Source of the DNA: JAJRRH01 sp047638815
GTDB taxonomy: Bacteria > Bacteroidota > Bacteroidia > Flavobacteriales_D > JABDKJ01
DNA length: 35,798 nt
Direction: 5' to 3'
Assembly (NCBI GenBank): GCA_047638815.1
Contig: JBLIMR010000024.1
Location: 1 to 35,798 of the forward strand
Shown here: positions 7,602 to 15,978 of the stretch, in pieces
Position numbering within the stretch: the stretch's first letter is position 1
Layout: each line of letters opens with the position of its first letter
Made by a program: the position numbers and the translations under genes
The notes under the pieces: model-generated
Seen by the model: only the letters and a program-made list of their open reading frames with translations
Databases searched by the model: none
Told to the model about the DNA's origin: nothing

Positions 7602-8984
7602 ATGTTAAGAAACAAATTTAATATTTTACTTGCAGCACTAGCCCTTTCAATTGCCTTCACTTCATGTAAAGACGATGATGACCAATTTACTCCAGATCCA
7701 GTGATTACTAACGGAACAGTTATTTCTGACAATGGTAATGGAACAGGAACAGTTACTTGGACGAACGATAACATATACATCCTAGACGGCTTTATATTTG
7801 TTAACTCCGGTCAGACATTGACCATTGAACCTGGCACTGTAATAAAAGGTAATCCAGGCACCGGTGTAAATGCTAGTGCATTGATTGTTGCTAGAGGAGG
7901 GAAAATAATGGCTGAAGGAACTATTGACAACCCAATAATCTTTACTGCCGAAGCAGACAATCTTGACGGCAATGTGGATTGGAAAGCACGTGGTTTATGG
8001 GGAGGCCTTATTGTTTTGGGAAATGCTTCTTTAAATTCGACCCCAGGTGAATCCGCTATTGAAGGAATCCCGACTAGTGAATCTAGAGGAATCTATGGCG
8101 GAAGCAGTGACACGGACAACTCTGGTGTTTTGCAATATGTTTCAATAAGACATGGAGGAACTGACATTGGCGATGGAAACGAAATTAACGGTCTAACACT
8201 TGGAGGTGTTGGTTCTGGAACTACGATTGATCACATTGAAGTTATTTCCAATGCTGATGATGGAGTTGAGTTCTTCGGAGGCATGCCAAATTGCAAAAAC
8301 ATGGTGGTGGCATATTGCGGAGATGATAGTTTTGACTATGATGAGGGCTATAGGGGAATGGGGCAATTTTGGCTTGCCATTCAAGATGAAAATGAGGGTG
8401 ATCGAATTGGTGAGCATGATGGTGGTACTGATCCAGAAACGGCTCAACCCTACGCAACACCAATGATATACAACGCCACCTATATGGGAAGAGGTCAAAA
8501 TAATACATCAAGAATTATAACATTTAGAGACAATGCAGGTGGACACTACGTAAATAGTATTTTTCTAAACCAAGGAAAGGGTATAGACATTGAGTTACTT
8601 AGTGGAGAATGTACTTATGACAGATTTCAATCTGGAAGTTTAGAGATAAAAAACAATATCTTCTATGATGTTTCGGATGGATCAGCTGAAAGTCTATTCA
8701 CGGTTTCGTTTGGAGACGGGGCTTCTGCAAATCCAGATTCTACAAACGCTTCAACAGACTTTGCCAACTATTTTACAAGTGCAGGAAATTCGGTTTCAAA
8801 TCCTGGGGTTTCATATAACGCATCATCATGGACACTAGTACCTACTGGAGATGTTTCTAGTAATATGGCGTCATATCCCAATTCATGGTTTGAGAATGTT
8901 GACTACAAAGGAGCTTTCGAACCAGGAGACAATTCCTGGACTAACGACTGGACGCTAATTTCATCAAACGGGCTAATTGACTAA
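7602..8984 (+). CDS. Secreted lipoprotein with beta-helix-like repeats, TonB-receptor partner
   Basis: A 460-residue lipoprotein: signal peptide with lipobox ending at Cys22 (AFTSC), then an acidic linker (KDDDDQ, which fits the Bacteroidota lipoprotein export signal for surface display). The body contains short glycine- and asparagine-rich turns (DGFIFVNSGQTLTIEPGTVI, ALIVARGGKIMAEGTIDNPI, GLWGGLIVLGNASLN) typical of a right-handed parallel beta-helix. No T9SS sorting domain is present. Related proteins are often encoded beside TonB-dependent receptors in Bacteroidota, as here. That suggests binding or processing of a ligand for the receptor. Expression probably starts at 7550 under the regulator encoded downstream. 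The molecular function is unknown to me. Confidence 0.85.
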   Translation: MLRNKFNILLAALALSIAFTSCKDDDDQFTPDPVITNGTVISDNGNGTGTVTWTNDNIYILDGFIFVNSGQTLTIEPGTVIKGNPGTGVNASALIVARGGKIMAEGTIDNPIIFTAEADNLDGNVDWKARGLWGGLIVLGNASLNSTPGESAIEGIPTSESRGIYGGSSDTDNSGVLQYVSIRHGGTDIGDGNEINGLTLGGVGSGTTIDHIEVISNADDGVEFFGGMPNCKNMVVAYCGDDSFDYDEGYRGMGQFWLAIQDENEGDRIGEHDGGTDPETAQPYATPMIYNATYMGRGQNNTSRIITFRDNAGGHYVNSIFLNQGKGIDIELLSGECTYDRFQSGSLEIKNNIFYDVSDGSAESLFTVSFGDGASANPDSTNASTDFANYFTSAGNSVSNPGVSYNASSWTLVPTGDVSSNMASYPNSWFENVDYKGAFEPGDNSWTNDWTLISSNGLID

Positions 8985-9004
8985 AAAACCTAACAAAATA
9001 TATC

Positions 9005-9052
9005 TTGCGGATATATTGGGGATTGGCCTTCGGGCTGGTTCCCTTTCCGCAA
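9005..9052 (+). promoter_or_regulatory. strong nested hairpin with C(UUCG)G loop between lipoprotein and TonB receptor
   Basis: The inner stem is 11 bp (9018-9028 with 9033-9043, including four G-T wobbles) closed by a TTCG tetraloop in the extra-stable C(UUCG)G context. The outer stem is 7 perfect bp, TTGCGGA (9005-9011) with TCCGCAA (9046-9052). No T-run follows, so it is not a classical terminator. It may set the receptor-to-lipoprotein expression ratio, by attenuation, mRNA protection or processing, or be an intergenic repeat. Confidence 0.6.
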
Positions 9053-9069
9053 TATTACCCATTTCAATT

Positions 9070-11856
9070 ATGAAAAATATAAAATTCGCACTTTTAATTT
9101 TACTAGCACTTCCATCTCTACTTTTAGCACAAAAAGGGACATTGACGGGCAAAGTGTTTGATCAATCAAATTCTGAAGGATTAATTGGTGCGGCAGTCCA
9201 AGTAAAAGGCACACAAATAGGGGCTATGACAGATCTTGATGGAAATTTCCGATTAGAATTGGCTCCTGGAACCTACACTATTGTTTGTAGCTACGTTTCA
9301 TTCACAAAAAAGGAAATCACAGATATAACAGTAAAAGCTGGCGAAACAATCAACCAATATTTTGCCATGACCACAGAAGTTAGTGGATTGGACGAGGTTG
9401 TCATTAGCGCAAGAAAGGTATCAAATAGTGAAACGGCTATCCTCAGCATGCAAAAAAAGGCCCCATCTGTTATCAACGCAATTTCTTCACAAGAAATCTC
9501 CAAAAACGGAGACAGTCAAGCTGCCTCAGCCTTAAAGAGAGTCTCGGGCATCTCGATAGAAGGCGATAAATATGTTTATGTTCGTGGATTGAGTGATCGA
9601 TATAGTTTAACTACACTTAACGGAGCTGAGATTCCTGGCTTAGATCCAAACCGAAATACGGTGCAAATGGATTTGTTCCCAAGCAATATTATCAATAACA
9701 TAGTTGTTCACAAAACATTTTCGCCTGAATTGCCTGCCAGTTTTTCTGGAGGCTATATCAACATTGAGACAAAGGATTTCCCAAATCAATTCTCACTTGG
9801 TTTTTCTACTTCTTTAGACTTTAACTCCAGAAGTAATTTAAATAAAAACTTTTTAACTTACGAAGGAGGAAGTACTGATTTCCTTGCTATCGAAGATGGA
9901 TCTCGATCATTTCCTGTTGATGTAGCGTCTATTCCTAACCTATACGAAAACAATAATCAATTGGATGATATCACAAGATCATTCAACAAGAACATGGAAG
10001 TAGAAACCAAAACTTCTACATTCAATCACGGCCATGGATTCTCCATAGGAAATCAAATAGAAATTGGTGAACGAGTCATAGGTTATAATGGATCTTTGAG
10101 TTATCAAAGAAATTTCACAGGCTATGATGATGGCGTTCTCGGGAGATATAAATTAACTGGGATGGATAATGAAGACCTAAACAAGGAAAGACTATTGAAT
10201 GTTAGCAGAGGCAAAGAAGAAATTTTGATTGGAGGTCTAATTAGCGTCAATCTAAAACTGAATCCAAATAATACAATTGGAATAGTGGGAATTCATAACA
10301 GAAGTGGTGCAAAAATGGCATCTTTTCTTGATGGAGAAAGACCAACAGATGAAATAGGATCATTCCAACAAACAAGAGAGCTATCATATGTCCAAAGAGC
10401 TATTTCATCAGTTCAGTTAAAAGGGTCCCATTACCTTGAGAAATTCAGTAAACTAAGACTCGAATGGATGAGCACATTAACTAACGCGACTCAACAATCA
10501 CCGGACTTAAGATATCTTACGAATTCATATTTCATTGAAGATGCGGACACTTTGTTCTTGATTGAAAAATCAAAGTATTCCTTACCAGCGAGATTCTCTA
10601 GGGAAATGAATGAATTCAACATTGATAACAAAGTTGATTTTGAATTACCTGTTACCATTTTGGGCTCCGATGCAAAGGTGAAATTTGGTTTTGCAAACAT
10701 CTATAAAAGCAGAAAATTCGAAGAACAAAGAGTCGACATCAACAGCCAGAACAATTCATATAGCGGAAGTGTTGAAGATTATTTTTCTGATGACAACATT
10801 GGCCAAACTGCTGAGGGCACGTACGGTATCTATGTTCAAAATGCCTCGGAATTGAGAAACAACTATACAGGCGAGCAGAATGTATTTGCAACCTATGCCC
10901 TTACATATTTTAACCTTAATGAATTCATAAAAGTACAAGCAGGTGCAAGACTTGAAATGGCAAATATTTTTATTGAAAGCTATGACACTGAAATTCCAAC
11001 AGGATCATTGGATAATATTGACGTATTACCATCTCTAAATTTAACTTATAAATTGGATGATAACATGAACCTTAGAGGCGCAGTCACAAGGACTTTGGCA
11101 AGACCCACTTTTAGAGAGCTTGCTCCATATGCGTCATACGATTATGCAACAGGTGAAACTAAGATTGGTAATGAGAATTTGGTTAGAACCTTGGTAGATA
11201 ACATCGATATCAGATGGGAGAGATTTCAAAATGGTGGTGAAGTATTATCTATCGGAGCCTTTTATAAAAAATTCAGAAACCCTATTGAAACAACTTTCAA
11301 TCCTATTGCTGCAAATCCTGAGTTGACATGGCAAAACATTGACAACTCTAATCTATACGGTTTAGAATTCGAGTTGAGACAAAACCTTGACTTCACTCCT
11401 ACTCTCAGAAATTTCAAAATTGGAACGAATGTGACAATTGTTAAATCAGAAGTTACAATTCAGACCGCAGAACTTGAGGCCATTCAAGCGACTGACCCTA
11501 AAACCAAGAACACAAGGGTAATGTTCGGTCAGTCTCCGATTGTTGTCAACGGACAGTTGAGCTATGATAGCGAAAAATTGGGCTTGAGTTCAAATCTCAG
11601 CTATAACATGGCTGGGAAGAAATTAGCCGTAGTTGTTGTTTCAGGAACGCCAAACATTTTTGAGCAAGAATTCCACTCATTAAATCTCAGTGTTACTAAA
11701 AATTTAGGTGATAAATTCTCTATGAGATTAAGCGCTAAGAATTTATTAGACAGTTCCATATCTAGAACGTATACATACAACAATAAGGAATATTTCTATA
11801 GCCAATTCAGACCAGGCATAACATATGGCATGTCATTGAGTTATAATCTTAACTAA
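9070..11856 (+). CDS. TonB-dependent outer-membrane receptor with CarboxypepD_reg-like N-terminal domain
   Basis: A 928-residue outer-membrane importer. It has a signal peptide (MKNIKFALLILLALPSLLLA), then a carboxypeptidase-regulatory-like domain at about residues 21-105 (GTLTGKVFDQSNSEGLIGAA, TDLDGNFRLELAPGTY). A plug domain follows (DEVVISARKVSNSETAI; YVYVRGLSDRYSLTTLNGAE; FSGGYINIETKD). The rest is a beta-barrel ending in SLSYNLN. The barrel contains NENLVRTLVDNIDIRWERFQ, typical of the family. The frame is open from 8977, but that extension overlaps the previous stop and runs through the hairpin, so ATG 9070 is chosen. Energy would come from TonB-ExbBD encoded elsewhere. The ligand is unknown. 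A two-component pair follows after 33 bp. Confidence 0.93.
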   Translation: MKNIKFALLILLALPSLLLAQKGTLTGKVFDQSNSEGLIGAAVQVKGTQIGAMTDLDGNFRLELAPGTYTIVCSYVSFTKKEITDITVKAGETINQYFAMTTEVSGLDEVVISARKVSNSETAILSMQKKAPSVINAISSQEISKNGDSQAASALKRVSGISIEGDKYVYVRGLSDRYSLTTLNGAEIPGLDPNRNTVQMDLFPSNIINNIVVHKTFSPELPASFSGGYINIETKDFPNQFSLGFSTSLDFNSRSNLNKNFLTYEGGSTDFLAIEDGSRSFPVDVASIPNLYENNNQLDDITRSFNKNMEVETKTSTFNHGHGFSIGNQIEIGERVIGYNGSLSYQRNFTGYDDGVLGRYKLTGMDNEDLNKERLLNVSRGKEEILIGGLISVNLKLNPNNTIGIVGIHNRSGAKMASFLDGERPTDEIGSFQQTRELSYVQRAISSVQLKGSHYLEKFSKLRLEWMSTLTNATQQSPDLRYLTNSYFIEDADTLFLIEKSKYSLPARFSREMNEFNIDNKVDFELPVTILGSDAKVKFGFANIYKSRKFEEQRVDINSQNNSYSGSVEDYFSDDNIGQTAEGTYGIYVQNASELRNNYTGEQNVFATYALTYFNLNEFIKVQAGARLEMANIFIESYDTEIPTGSLDNIDVLPSLNLTYKLDDNMNLRGAVTRTLARPTFRELAPYASYDYATGETKIGNENLVRTLVDNIDIRWERFQNGGEVLSIGAFYKKFRNPIETTFNPIAANPELTWQNIDNSNLYGLEFELRQNLDFTPTLRNFKIGTNVTIVKSEVTIQTAELEAIQATDPKTKNTRVMFGQSPIVVNGQLSYDSEKLGLSSNLSYNMAGKKLAVVVVSGTPNIFEQEFHSLNLSVTKNLGDKFSMRLSAKNLLDSSISRTYTYNNKEYFYSQFRPGITYGMSLSYNLN

Positions 11857-11889
11857 ATTATCTAATTACCATAGGACAATCTTAAGCAT

Positions 11890-12612
11890 ATGTTTACTTT
11901 TGCGGGAACCTTAGTCCCAAATCATTTGAAAAAAAAGATACTAATTGTCGATGATGAGGAAGATTTGACGGAAATCCTACAATTCAATCTCGAAAGTGAG
12001 GGTTTCGCAATAGAGGTTGCTCACTCAGCGGAAGAAGCGTTAAAGTTGCCTGTTTCACAGTATGATCTCATCTTATTGGATATTATGATGGGTGGAATAT
12101 CAGGATATAAGTTTGCCAATATAATAAGAACAGAGCAAAACGTCAAAACTCCTATTATTTTCCTCTCCGCCAAAAACACAGAGAATGATTTACTAACTGG
12201 CTTTAATTTGGGGGCTGACGATTATATCTCTAAACCTTTTTCCATCAAAGAAGTAATTGCTCGTGTCAATGCCGTCATCTTGCGAACCTCCTTAAGTAAA
12301 GCGAAAAAGTCTAAGACGAAAACACTGAAGGTTGATAAGTTGAAAATTGATCTTGATCGAAAGAAAGTACGCATTGATGATGAGAAGGTAGAAATGACCA
12401 AGAAAGAATTTGAAATTTTAGTTTTATTATTGCAAAATGAGGGCAAATTGTATTCTAGAGAGGACATACTGAATAAAATCTGGTCAATGGATGTTATAGT
12501 CATTGACAGAACTGTTGATGTTAATATTGCTAGAATTCGAAAAAAATTGGGGCCCTACGGTAAAATGATAAAAAGTAGATCTGGATACGGTTATTTTTTT
12601 GAAAAATCTTAA
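11890..12612 (+). CDS. OmpR/PhoB-family DNA-binding response regulator
   Basis: A two-component response regulator. The receiver domain (about residues 15-130) has the acidic pocket DDEED, the phospho-acceptor Asp in LILLDIMMGG (residue 64 from the 11890 ATG), the conserved Thr/Ser (IIFLSAKN) and Lys (ISKPFSI). The C-terminal winged helix includes VEMTKKEFEILVLLLQNEGK and VDVNIARIRKKLG, as in PhoB/OmpR. From TTG 11926 the protein would begin MKKKILIVDDEED, the usual start of this family, with the phospho-Asp at 52; see the promoter entry at 11895. It is co-oriented with the kinase gene 9 bp downstream and with the receptor upstream. It is the likely binder of the repeats at 7501. Confidence 0.93.
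   Translation: MFTFAGTLVPNHLKKKILIVDDEEDLTEILQFNLESEGFAIEVAHSAEEALKLPVSQYDLILLDIMMGGISGYKFANIIRTEQNVKTPIIFLSAKNTENDLLTGFNLGADDYISKPFSIKEVIARVNAVILRTSLSKAKKSKTKTLKVDKLKIDLDRKKVRIDDEKVEMTKKEFEILVLLLQNEGKLYSREDILNKIWSMDVIVIDRTVDVNIARIRKKLGPYGKMIKSRSGYGYFFEKS
11895..11902 (+). promoter_or_regulatory. TAnnTTTG match inside the nominal start of the response regulator gene
   Basis: TACTTTTG fits the -7 consensus but lies 5 bp inside the ORF starting at ATG 11890. If used, transcription would begin near 11909 and translation at the in-frame TTG 11926, which gives the canonical regulator N terminus. Confidence 0.35.
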
Positions 12613-12621
12613 TCTCGCTTC

Positions 12622-14388
12622 ATGGCAAAATTCTCATACAGAAGAAAACTTCAGGTTTATTATCTATCTGTATTTGTCATTTTTCTATTAATCACAGGGA
12701 CATTTCAATATCTCCGTGAAAGAACATTTAGAACTGGGCAATTAGAAACTAGCCTGAACGACATTGGTGAAATGTCGCGAAAGTACATCGAGAAGCATCG
12801 ACTTTTTGAAATCAATGATTTTGCTAGACTTGACTCTTTAAAATCCATATTTCCGCAAAAAGATGCTAGGTTGACCATTATTGGAATTAATGGTAATGTC
12901 ATGTACGATAGTTCTGTGAATGATTATCTTAATTTAGAGAATCACGGATCTCGACCTGAAATCATTGATGCTGCTACTCACAGCCCTGGTGTTAGTGTCA
13001 GAAAATCAGCAACAACTGGACTTGAATACTATTATTACGCAAAAAACATTGGCAAATATTATATCCGATCTTCCGTAATCTATGACGTTAATATCATTAA
13101 TTTTCTAAAAGCAAATCGATTATTCTTTTACTTCATTTTTGGATTATTTTTATTGGTTTGGGGTCTTCTTTTTCTAGTTACAAGAAAATTTTCTTTGAGC
13201 ATTTCCAAATTGCGAGATCTAGCTGTAGGAATGGGAGAAAATTCCAATCCCCAAAAGTTATTTGCTTTTGAAGATGATGAAATTGGAGAAATTAGCCATG
13301 AACTGGTTAATGTATACGGAAATTTGCAAAAAACACGGGATCAACTATCAGTTGAAAAAGAAAGAATATATAGACATCTCAACGCGGTTAACCAGGGAAT
13401 TGCCATCTTTTCATCTGACAAGGAACTCTTGATTTCTAATAAGCAATTCAGTAAATACAGCAACCTTTTGTCGGACAAGTCTCTTAAAAATGAGACAGAC
13501 ATTTTCAAAGTATCAGGTTTCGAAAAACTCAATACATTTATTGATATGCGTATAGGCTATGATGGCATTAAAATGAGTAATCAGAAAGTAGAGAAGTTGA
13601 TAAAAATAGAACATGGTAATAGGTTCTTTAATATTCGCTGCATAATTTTCATTGATAAAAGTTTCGAGATTATCATTACGAACATCACAAGAAAGGAGAA
13701 AAGTGAAATCATAAAAAATGAGATGAGCTCTAATATTGCTCATGAATTGAAAACACCAGTCGCAGCCATCCAGGCCTATTTGGAAACCATTATTAACAAA
13801 CCTGAATTGGAGGATGAGAAAAAGATTCACTTTTTGCATAAAGCTCACGGACAGGTTGAAAGATTGGGATCATTAATCTCAGATATATCGACTGTTTACA
13901 AAATGGAAAGCACTAAAGATGTTTTCAAAAAAGATGAGTTTAACTTATTCGAACTTATCAATGAAATAATTGAGAACACACAGATAAGGTTGGACGAGAA
14001 TAAAATGAAACTAAGTCACAACATCTTTTCTAATCTTTTACTATCTGCAAATAGAGAACTTATTCTATCCATCTTCCAAAACCTCATAGATAATAGCATT
14101 AATTATGCTGGTGAGAACACCAATATATCTATTAGTATGTATAAAGAAGACAAATACTTTTACCATTTCTCATACTCGGATGATGGTATAGGGATCGAAG
14201 ACGAACATCTTGACAGAATCTTTGAACGATTCTATCGCGTTGATATTGGACGTACAAGAAAATCTGGAGGTACGGGCATTGGCCTAGCTATCGTCAACAA
14301 TGCCGTGAAGTTTCATAAGGGTGAAATCTCGGCAAAATCTAAAAAAGATGGTGGCGTAGAGTTTCTTTTCTCCTTGAGAAAAATTTGA
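12622..14388 (+). CDS. PhoR-like sensor histidine kinase
   Basis: A 588-residue membrane sensor kinase. TM1 is at about residues 12-28 and TM2 at about 162-184. Between them is a periplasmic sensor region with RLTIIGINGNVMYDSS and NHGSRPEIIDAA, the pattern seen in PhoR/PnpS-type sensors. A HAMP-like linker follows, then a PAS-like region (ERIYRHLNAVNQGIAIFSSD), the HisKA dimerisation helix with His374 in SSNIAHELKTPVAAIQA, and the HATPase: N box NLIDNSINYAG, G1 DDGIGIED, F box FERFYRVD, G2 SGGTGIGLAIV. All catalytic motifs are present. It starts 9 bp after the response regulator, which is its likely partner. The signal is unknown. Confidence 0.92.
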   Translation: MAKFSYRRKLQVYYLSVFVIFLLITGTFQYLRERTFRTGQLETSLNDIGEMSRKYIEKHRLFEINDFARLDSLKSIFPQKDARLTIIGINGNVMYDSSVNDYLNLENHGSRPEIIDAATHSPGVSVRKSATTGLEYYYYAKNIGKYYIRSSVIYDVNIINFLKANRLFFYFIFGLFLLVWGLLFLVTRKFSLSISKLRDLAVGMGENSNPQKLFAFEDDEIGEISHELVNVYGNLQKTRDQLSVEKERIYRHLNAVNQGIAIFSSDKELLISNKQFSKYSNLLSDKSLKNETDIFKVSGFEKLNTFIDMRIGYDGIKMSNQKVEKLIKIEHGNRFFNIRCIIFIDKSFEIIITNITRKEKSEIIKNEMSSNIAHELKTPVAAIQAYLETIINKPELEDEKKIHFLHKAHGQVERLGSLISDISTVYKMESTKDVFKKDEFNLFELINEIIENTQIRLDENKMKLSHNIFSNLLLSANRELILSIFQNLIDNSINYAGENTNISISMYKEDKYFYHFSYSDDGIGIEDEHLDRIFERFYRVDIGRTRKSGGTGIGLAIVNNAVKFHKGEISAKSKKDGGVEFLFSLRKI

Positions 14389-14471
14389 TTTCATGCCTTG
14401 TTGATCACTTGGAAATCAATACTTAACAACTTCATTTAGCCTTTAACTTCTCCATTCTGCAAGTAATACTG

Positions 14472-14494
14472 TACTGAAAAAATTATATTCAGTA
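14472..14494. promoter_or_regulatory. inverted repeat before the methyltransferase gene
   Basis: TACTGAA (14472-14478) and TTCAGTA (14488-14494) are perfect 7-bp arms around a 9-nt AT-rich loop, 22 bp before the ATG of the methyltransferase. It could be an operator or a leader hairpin. There is no T-run after it, so a terminator is unlikely. Confidence 0.3.
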
Positions 14495-14516
14495 TCTTCA
14501 ACCTCCATTATTTTAG

Positions 14517-15062
14517 ATGAAAAAATCCAGTCATACTCGAGAAGCATTAAAGAATATCAAGCAAATTGGTAGCATTTCTTCTAGCAGCCAATACTTGGCA
14601 AGAAAGATGACCAAGGACATTGAGTTTGATAAAAAAATTAAAGTTCTAGAATTGGGCGCTGGGAATGGTGTTATCACCAAAGAAATCCTGAAAAATCTGA
14701 ATCAAGACTCTGTAGTCACCTCTTACGAAATACATGAAACCTTTGCTAGAGACTTGAGACAAATAAAGGATGATAGATTAAGTGTCATGCAAGAAAATGT
14801 GACCGAACTCTCAAAACTAGAGGACAATTCATATGATGTGGTTGTTTCGAGCCTTCCATTGGCAATGTTCGACAAGGCCTTTAAAGCGGATATCTACAGT
14901 AACATTAAAAAGAAGTTAGTCAAAAACGGCCTATTTGTACAGTATCAATATTCACTCTTAGACTATAAGGAGATCAATAAGTACTTCAAAAACTGTAAGT
15001 TAGATTTTTGTTTACTGAACGTCCCGCCTGCCTTTGTCTATAAGGTGAGGTTAGTAGGGTAA
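14517..15062 (+). CDS. SAM-dependent methyltransferase, PmtA-like (phospholipid N-methyltransferase type)
   Basis: A class I methyltransferase of 181 residues. The lead-in GSISSSSQYLARKMT corresponds to the GxIxPSSxxLAxxM segment of PmtA-type phosphatidylethanolamine N-methyltransferases. Motif I VLELGAGNGVITKEIL binds SAM, the acidic residue is in TSYEIHETFA, and the motif IV region is DVVVSSLPLAMF, again like the SGLPL of PmtA. It has no signal or membrane segments. It could instead be related to the KsgA-like rRNA adenine methyltransferases, which share this fold. It stands alone between the kinase and a decayed region. Fold is confident; substrate is inferred. Confidence 0.65.
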   Translation: MKKSSHTREALKNIKQIGSISSSSQYLARKMTKDIEFDKKIKVLELGAGNGVITKEILKNLNQDSVVTSYEIHETFARDLRQIKDDRLSVMQENVTELSKLEDNSYDVVVSSLPLAMFDKAFKADIYSNIKKKLVKNGLFVQYQYSLLDYKEINKYFKNCKLDFCLLNVPPAFVYKVRLVG

Positions 15063-15082
15063 ACATTTTTTTCATCATATAG

Positions 15083-15490
15083 TTATTCAATAACAAACTT
15101 CACCGCCTCAAACCACCTACTTCCATTTGTAATAGAACCGAAGGTTCCTGAGCTTGTCGAAGGGCCGGCATAATACCACTGCACACTAAAACTTCCTTTC
15201 GCGAAATTTGGCAAGTTCAGTTGTAATTCAAAAGCATCATTACTCCCAGTAGAACGAACATCCTGACTGTGTACTTCTCTTCCCAAGGCATCAAAAACTG
15301 CAAGCTGCGTTATGTTTTTAACTTAAGGCATTTTAGCAACTCCTTGTGGAGAAAAACGAATGTTGATTTCGTTTCCCGAAACCACAGGATTGGGATAAAC
15401 CAACATGGTGTTTTCCAGTCCTATATTTATTTCTTCTATGCCCACATATTGGCAGCCAGGTTCTAAGCAGCCACATTCATCCAGAGGAAG
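15083..15490 (-). pseudogene. Remnant of a T9SS cargo gene (type A sorting domain) with in-frame stop and REP-like insertion
   Basis: Read on the minus strand from 15490, the frame gives a short Cys-containing stretch (LPLDECGCLEPGCQYVGIEE), the PNP motif of a type A T9SS sorting domain (MLVYPNPVVSGNEINIRFSP), an in-frame TAA at 15325-15323, and then the rest of the sorting domain (LAVFDALGREVHSQD ... FEAVKFVIE). Another in-frame TAA at 15493-15491 closes it upstream, and there is no start codon or passenger domain. A REP-like repeat is inserted in frame within the last third and is translated as AGPSTSSGTF. The gene is therefore broken in at least two ways: body lost and domain interrupted. 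Confidence 0.8.
15135..15166. repeat. REP-like dispersed repeat (CCTTCGACAAGCTCAGG family)
   Basis: The minus strand carries CCTTCGACAAGCTCAGGAAC, which I recall as a widespread dispersed repeat in many bacterial genomes. On the plus strand it is preceded by an adjoining small inverted repeat, GAACC-gaa-GGTTC (15135-15147). In the host frame it encodes PSTSSGT, a peptide typical of such in-frame insertions. The family link is from memory, not a search. Confidence 0.65.
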
Positions 15491-15551
15491 TTATTGTTGC
15501 TGATTTACACTTTATGGAAAAACAATGATGTGTATCAAGAGGATTATTATC

Positions 15552-15582
15552 AAAAAAATAGCCTAACGAAAACGCTAGGCTA
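15552..15582 (-). terminator. Rho-independent terminator, minus strand
   Basis: TAGCCTA (15559-15565) and TAGGCTA (15576-15582) form a perfect 7-bp stem with CG pairs extending it towards the loop. A run of seven A on the plus strand (15552-15558) gives the U-tail for minus-strand transcripts. No intact gene now uses it. Confidence 0.6.
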
Positions 15583-15815
15583 TACTGGATAGAGCCATTA
15601 TAGCTCTTCCTTAAGTTCATAAAAGTATGAAAAATAATTTGGTTTTTAACAGAGTACCTAAAGGGGTTTCCAACGCACAGATGCGCGAAATATTATTTAT
15701 TCAAGATTCAAATTTAAACATATTCAGATTGTAAGTATTTAAATAGTTGAACACATACCCAGGGAATTGTCTGATGTCTTTAAAGTTTATACGAAAAATT
15801 GACAAATAAAATAGT

Positions 15816-15837
15816 AAAAAGACCCATTTTACTGGGT
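15816..15837 (-). terminator. weak minus-strand terminator after the lipocalin-like remnant
   Basis: ACCCA (15822-15826) and TGGGT (15833-15837) form a short stem; on the minus strand it is followed by CTTTTT. It lies about 140 bp after the stop of the lipocalin-like remnant. Confidence 0.45.
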
Positions 15838-15978
15838 GAATACACTCACTTAAATATTGACGACAAAATCAATAATACATTTATGATCAAGGGGATTATT
15901 TAATATTGCCTAAAACTAATTTATCGTACTTCACGTGAACAATGGTAAAGAAAAGATTAAAGGAGGTTATTTCTTATA

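Larger units (their letters stand above)
15491..15978. other. gene-free stretch between two decayed genes
   Basis: No credible ORF on either strand. It contains two minus-strand terminator-like hairpins (15552-15582 and 15816-15837). An AAAGGAGG stretch near 15958 has no start codon after it. It is AT-rich and looks like eroded former coding DNA. Confidence 0.6.

Noticed and set aside
9005..9052. hairpin read as a Rho-independent terminator
   Set aside because: No T-run follows on either strand, and the receptor gene begins 18 bp later.
8977..9069. N-terminal extension of the TonB receptor
   Set aside because: It starts at a TTG inside the previous gene, runs through the hairpin, and delays the signal peptide; ATG 9070 is clearly better.
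13513..13848. 111-codon minus-strand ORF
   Set aside because: Antisense to the kinase HisKA region, which carries intact catalytic motifs.
15269..15466. 65-codon plus-strand ORF
   Set aside because: Antisense to the T9SS sorting-domain remnant, no features of its own.
15958..15965. AAAGGAGG, a strong Shine-Dalgarno-like sequence
   Set aside because: No start codon follows at a usable distance, and this organism rarely relies on such sites.
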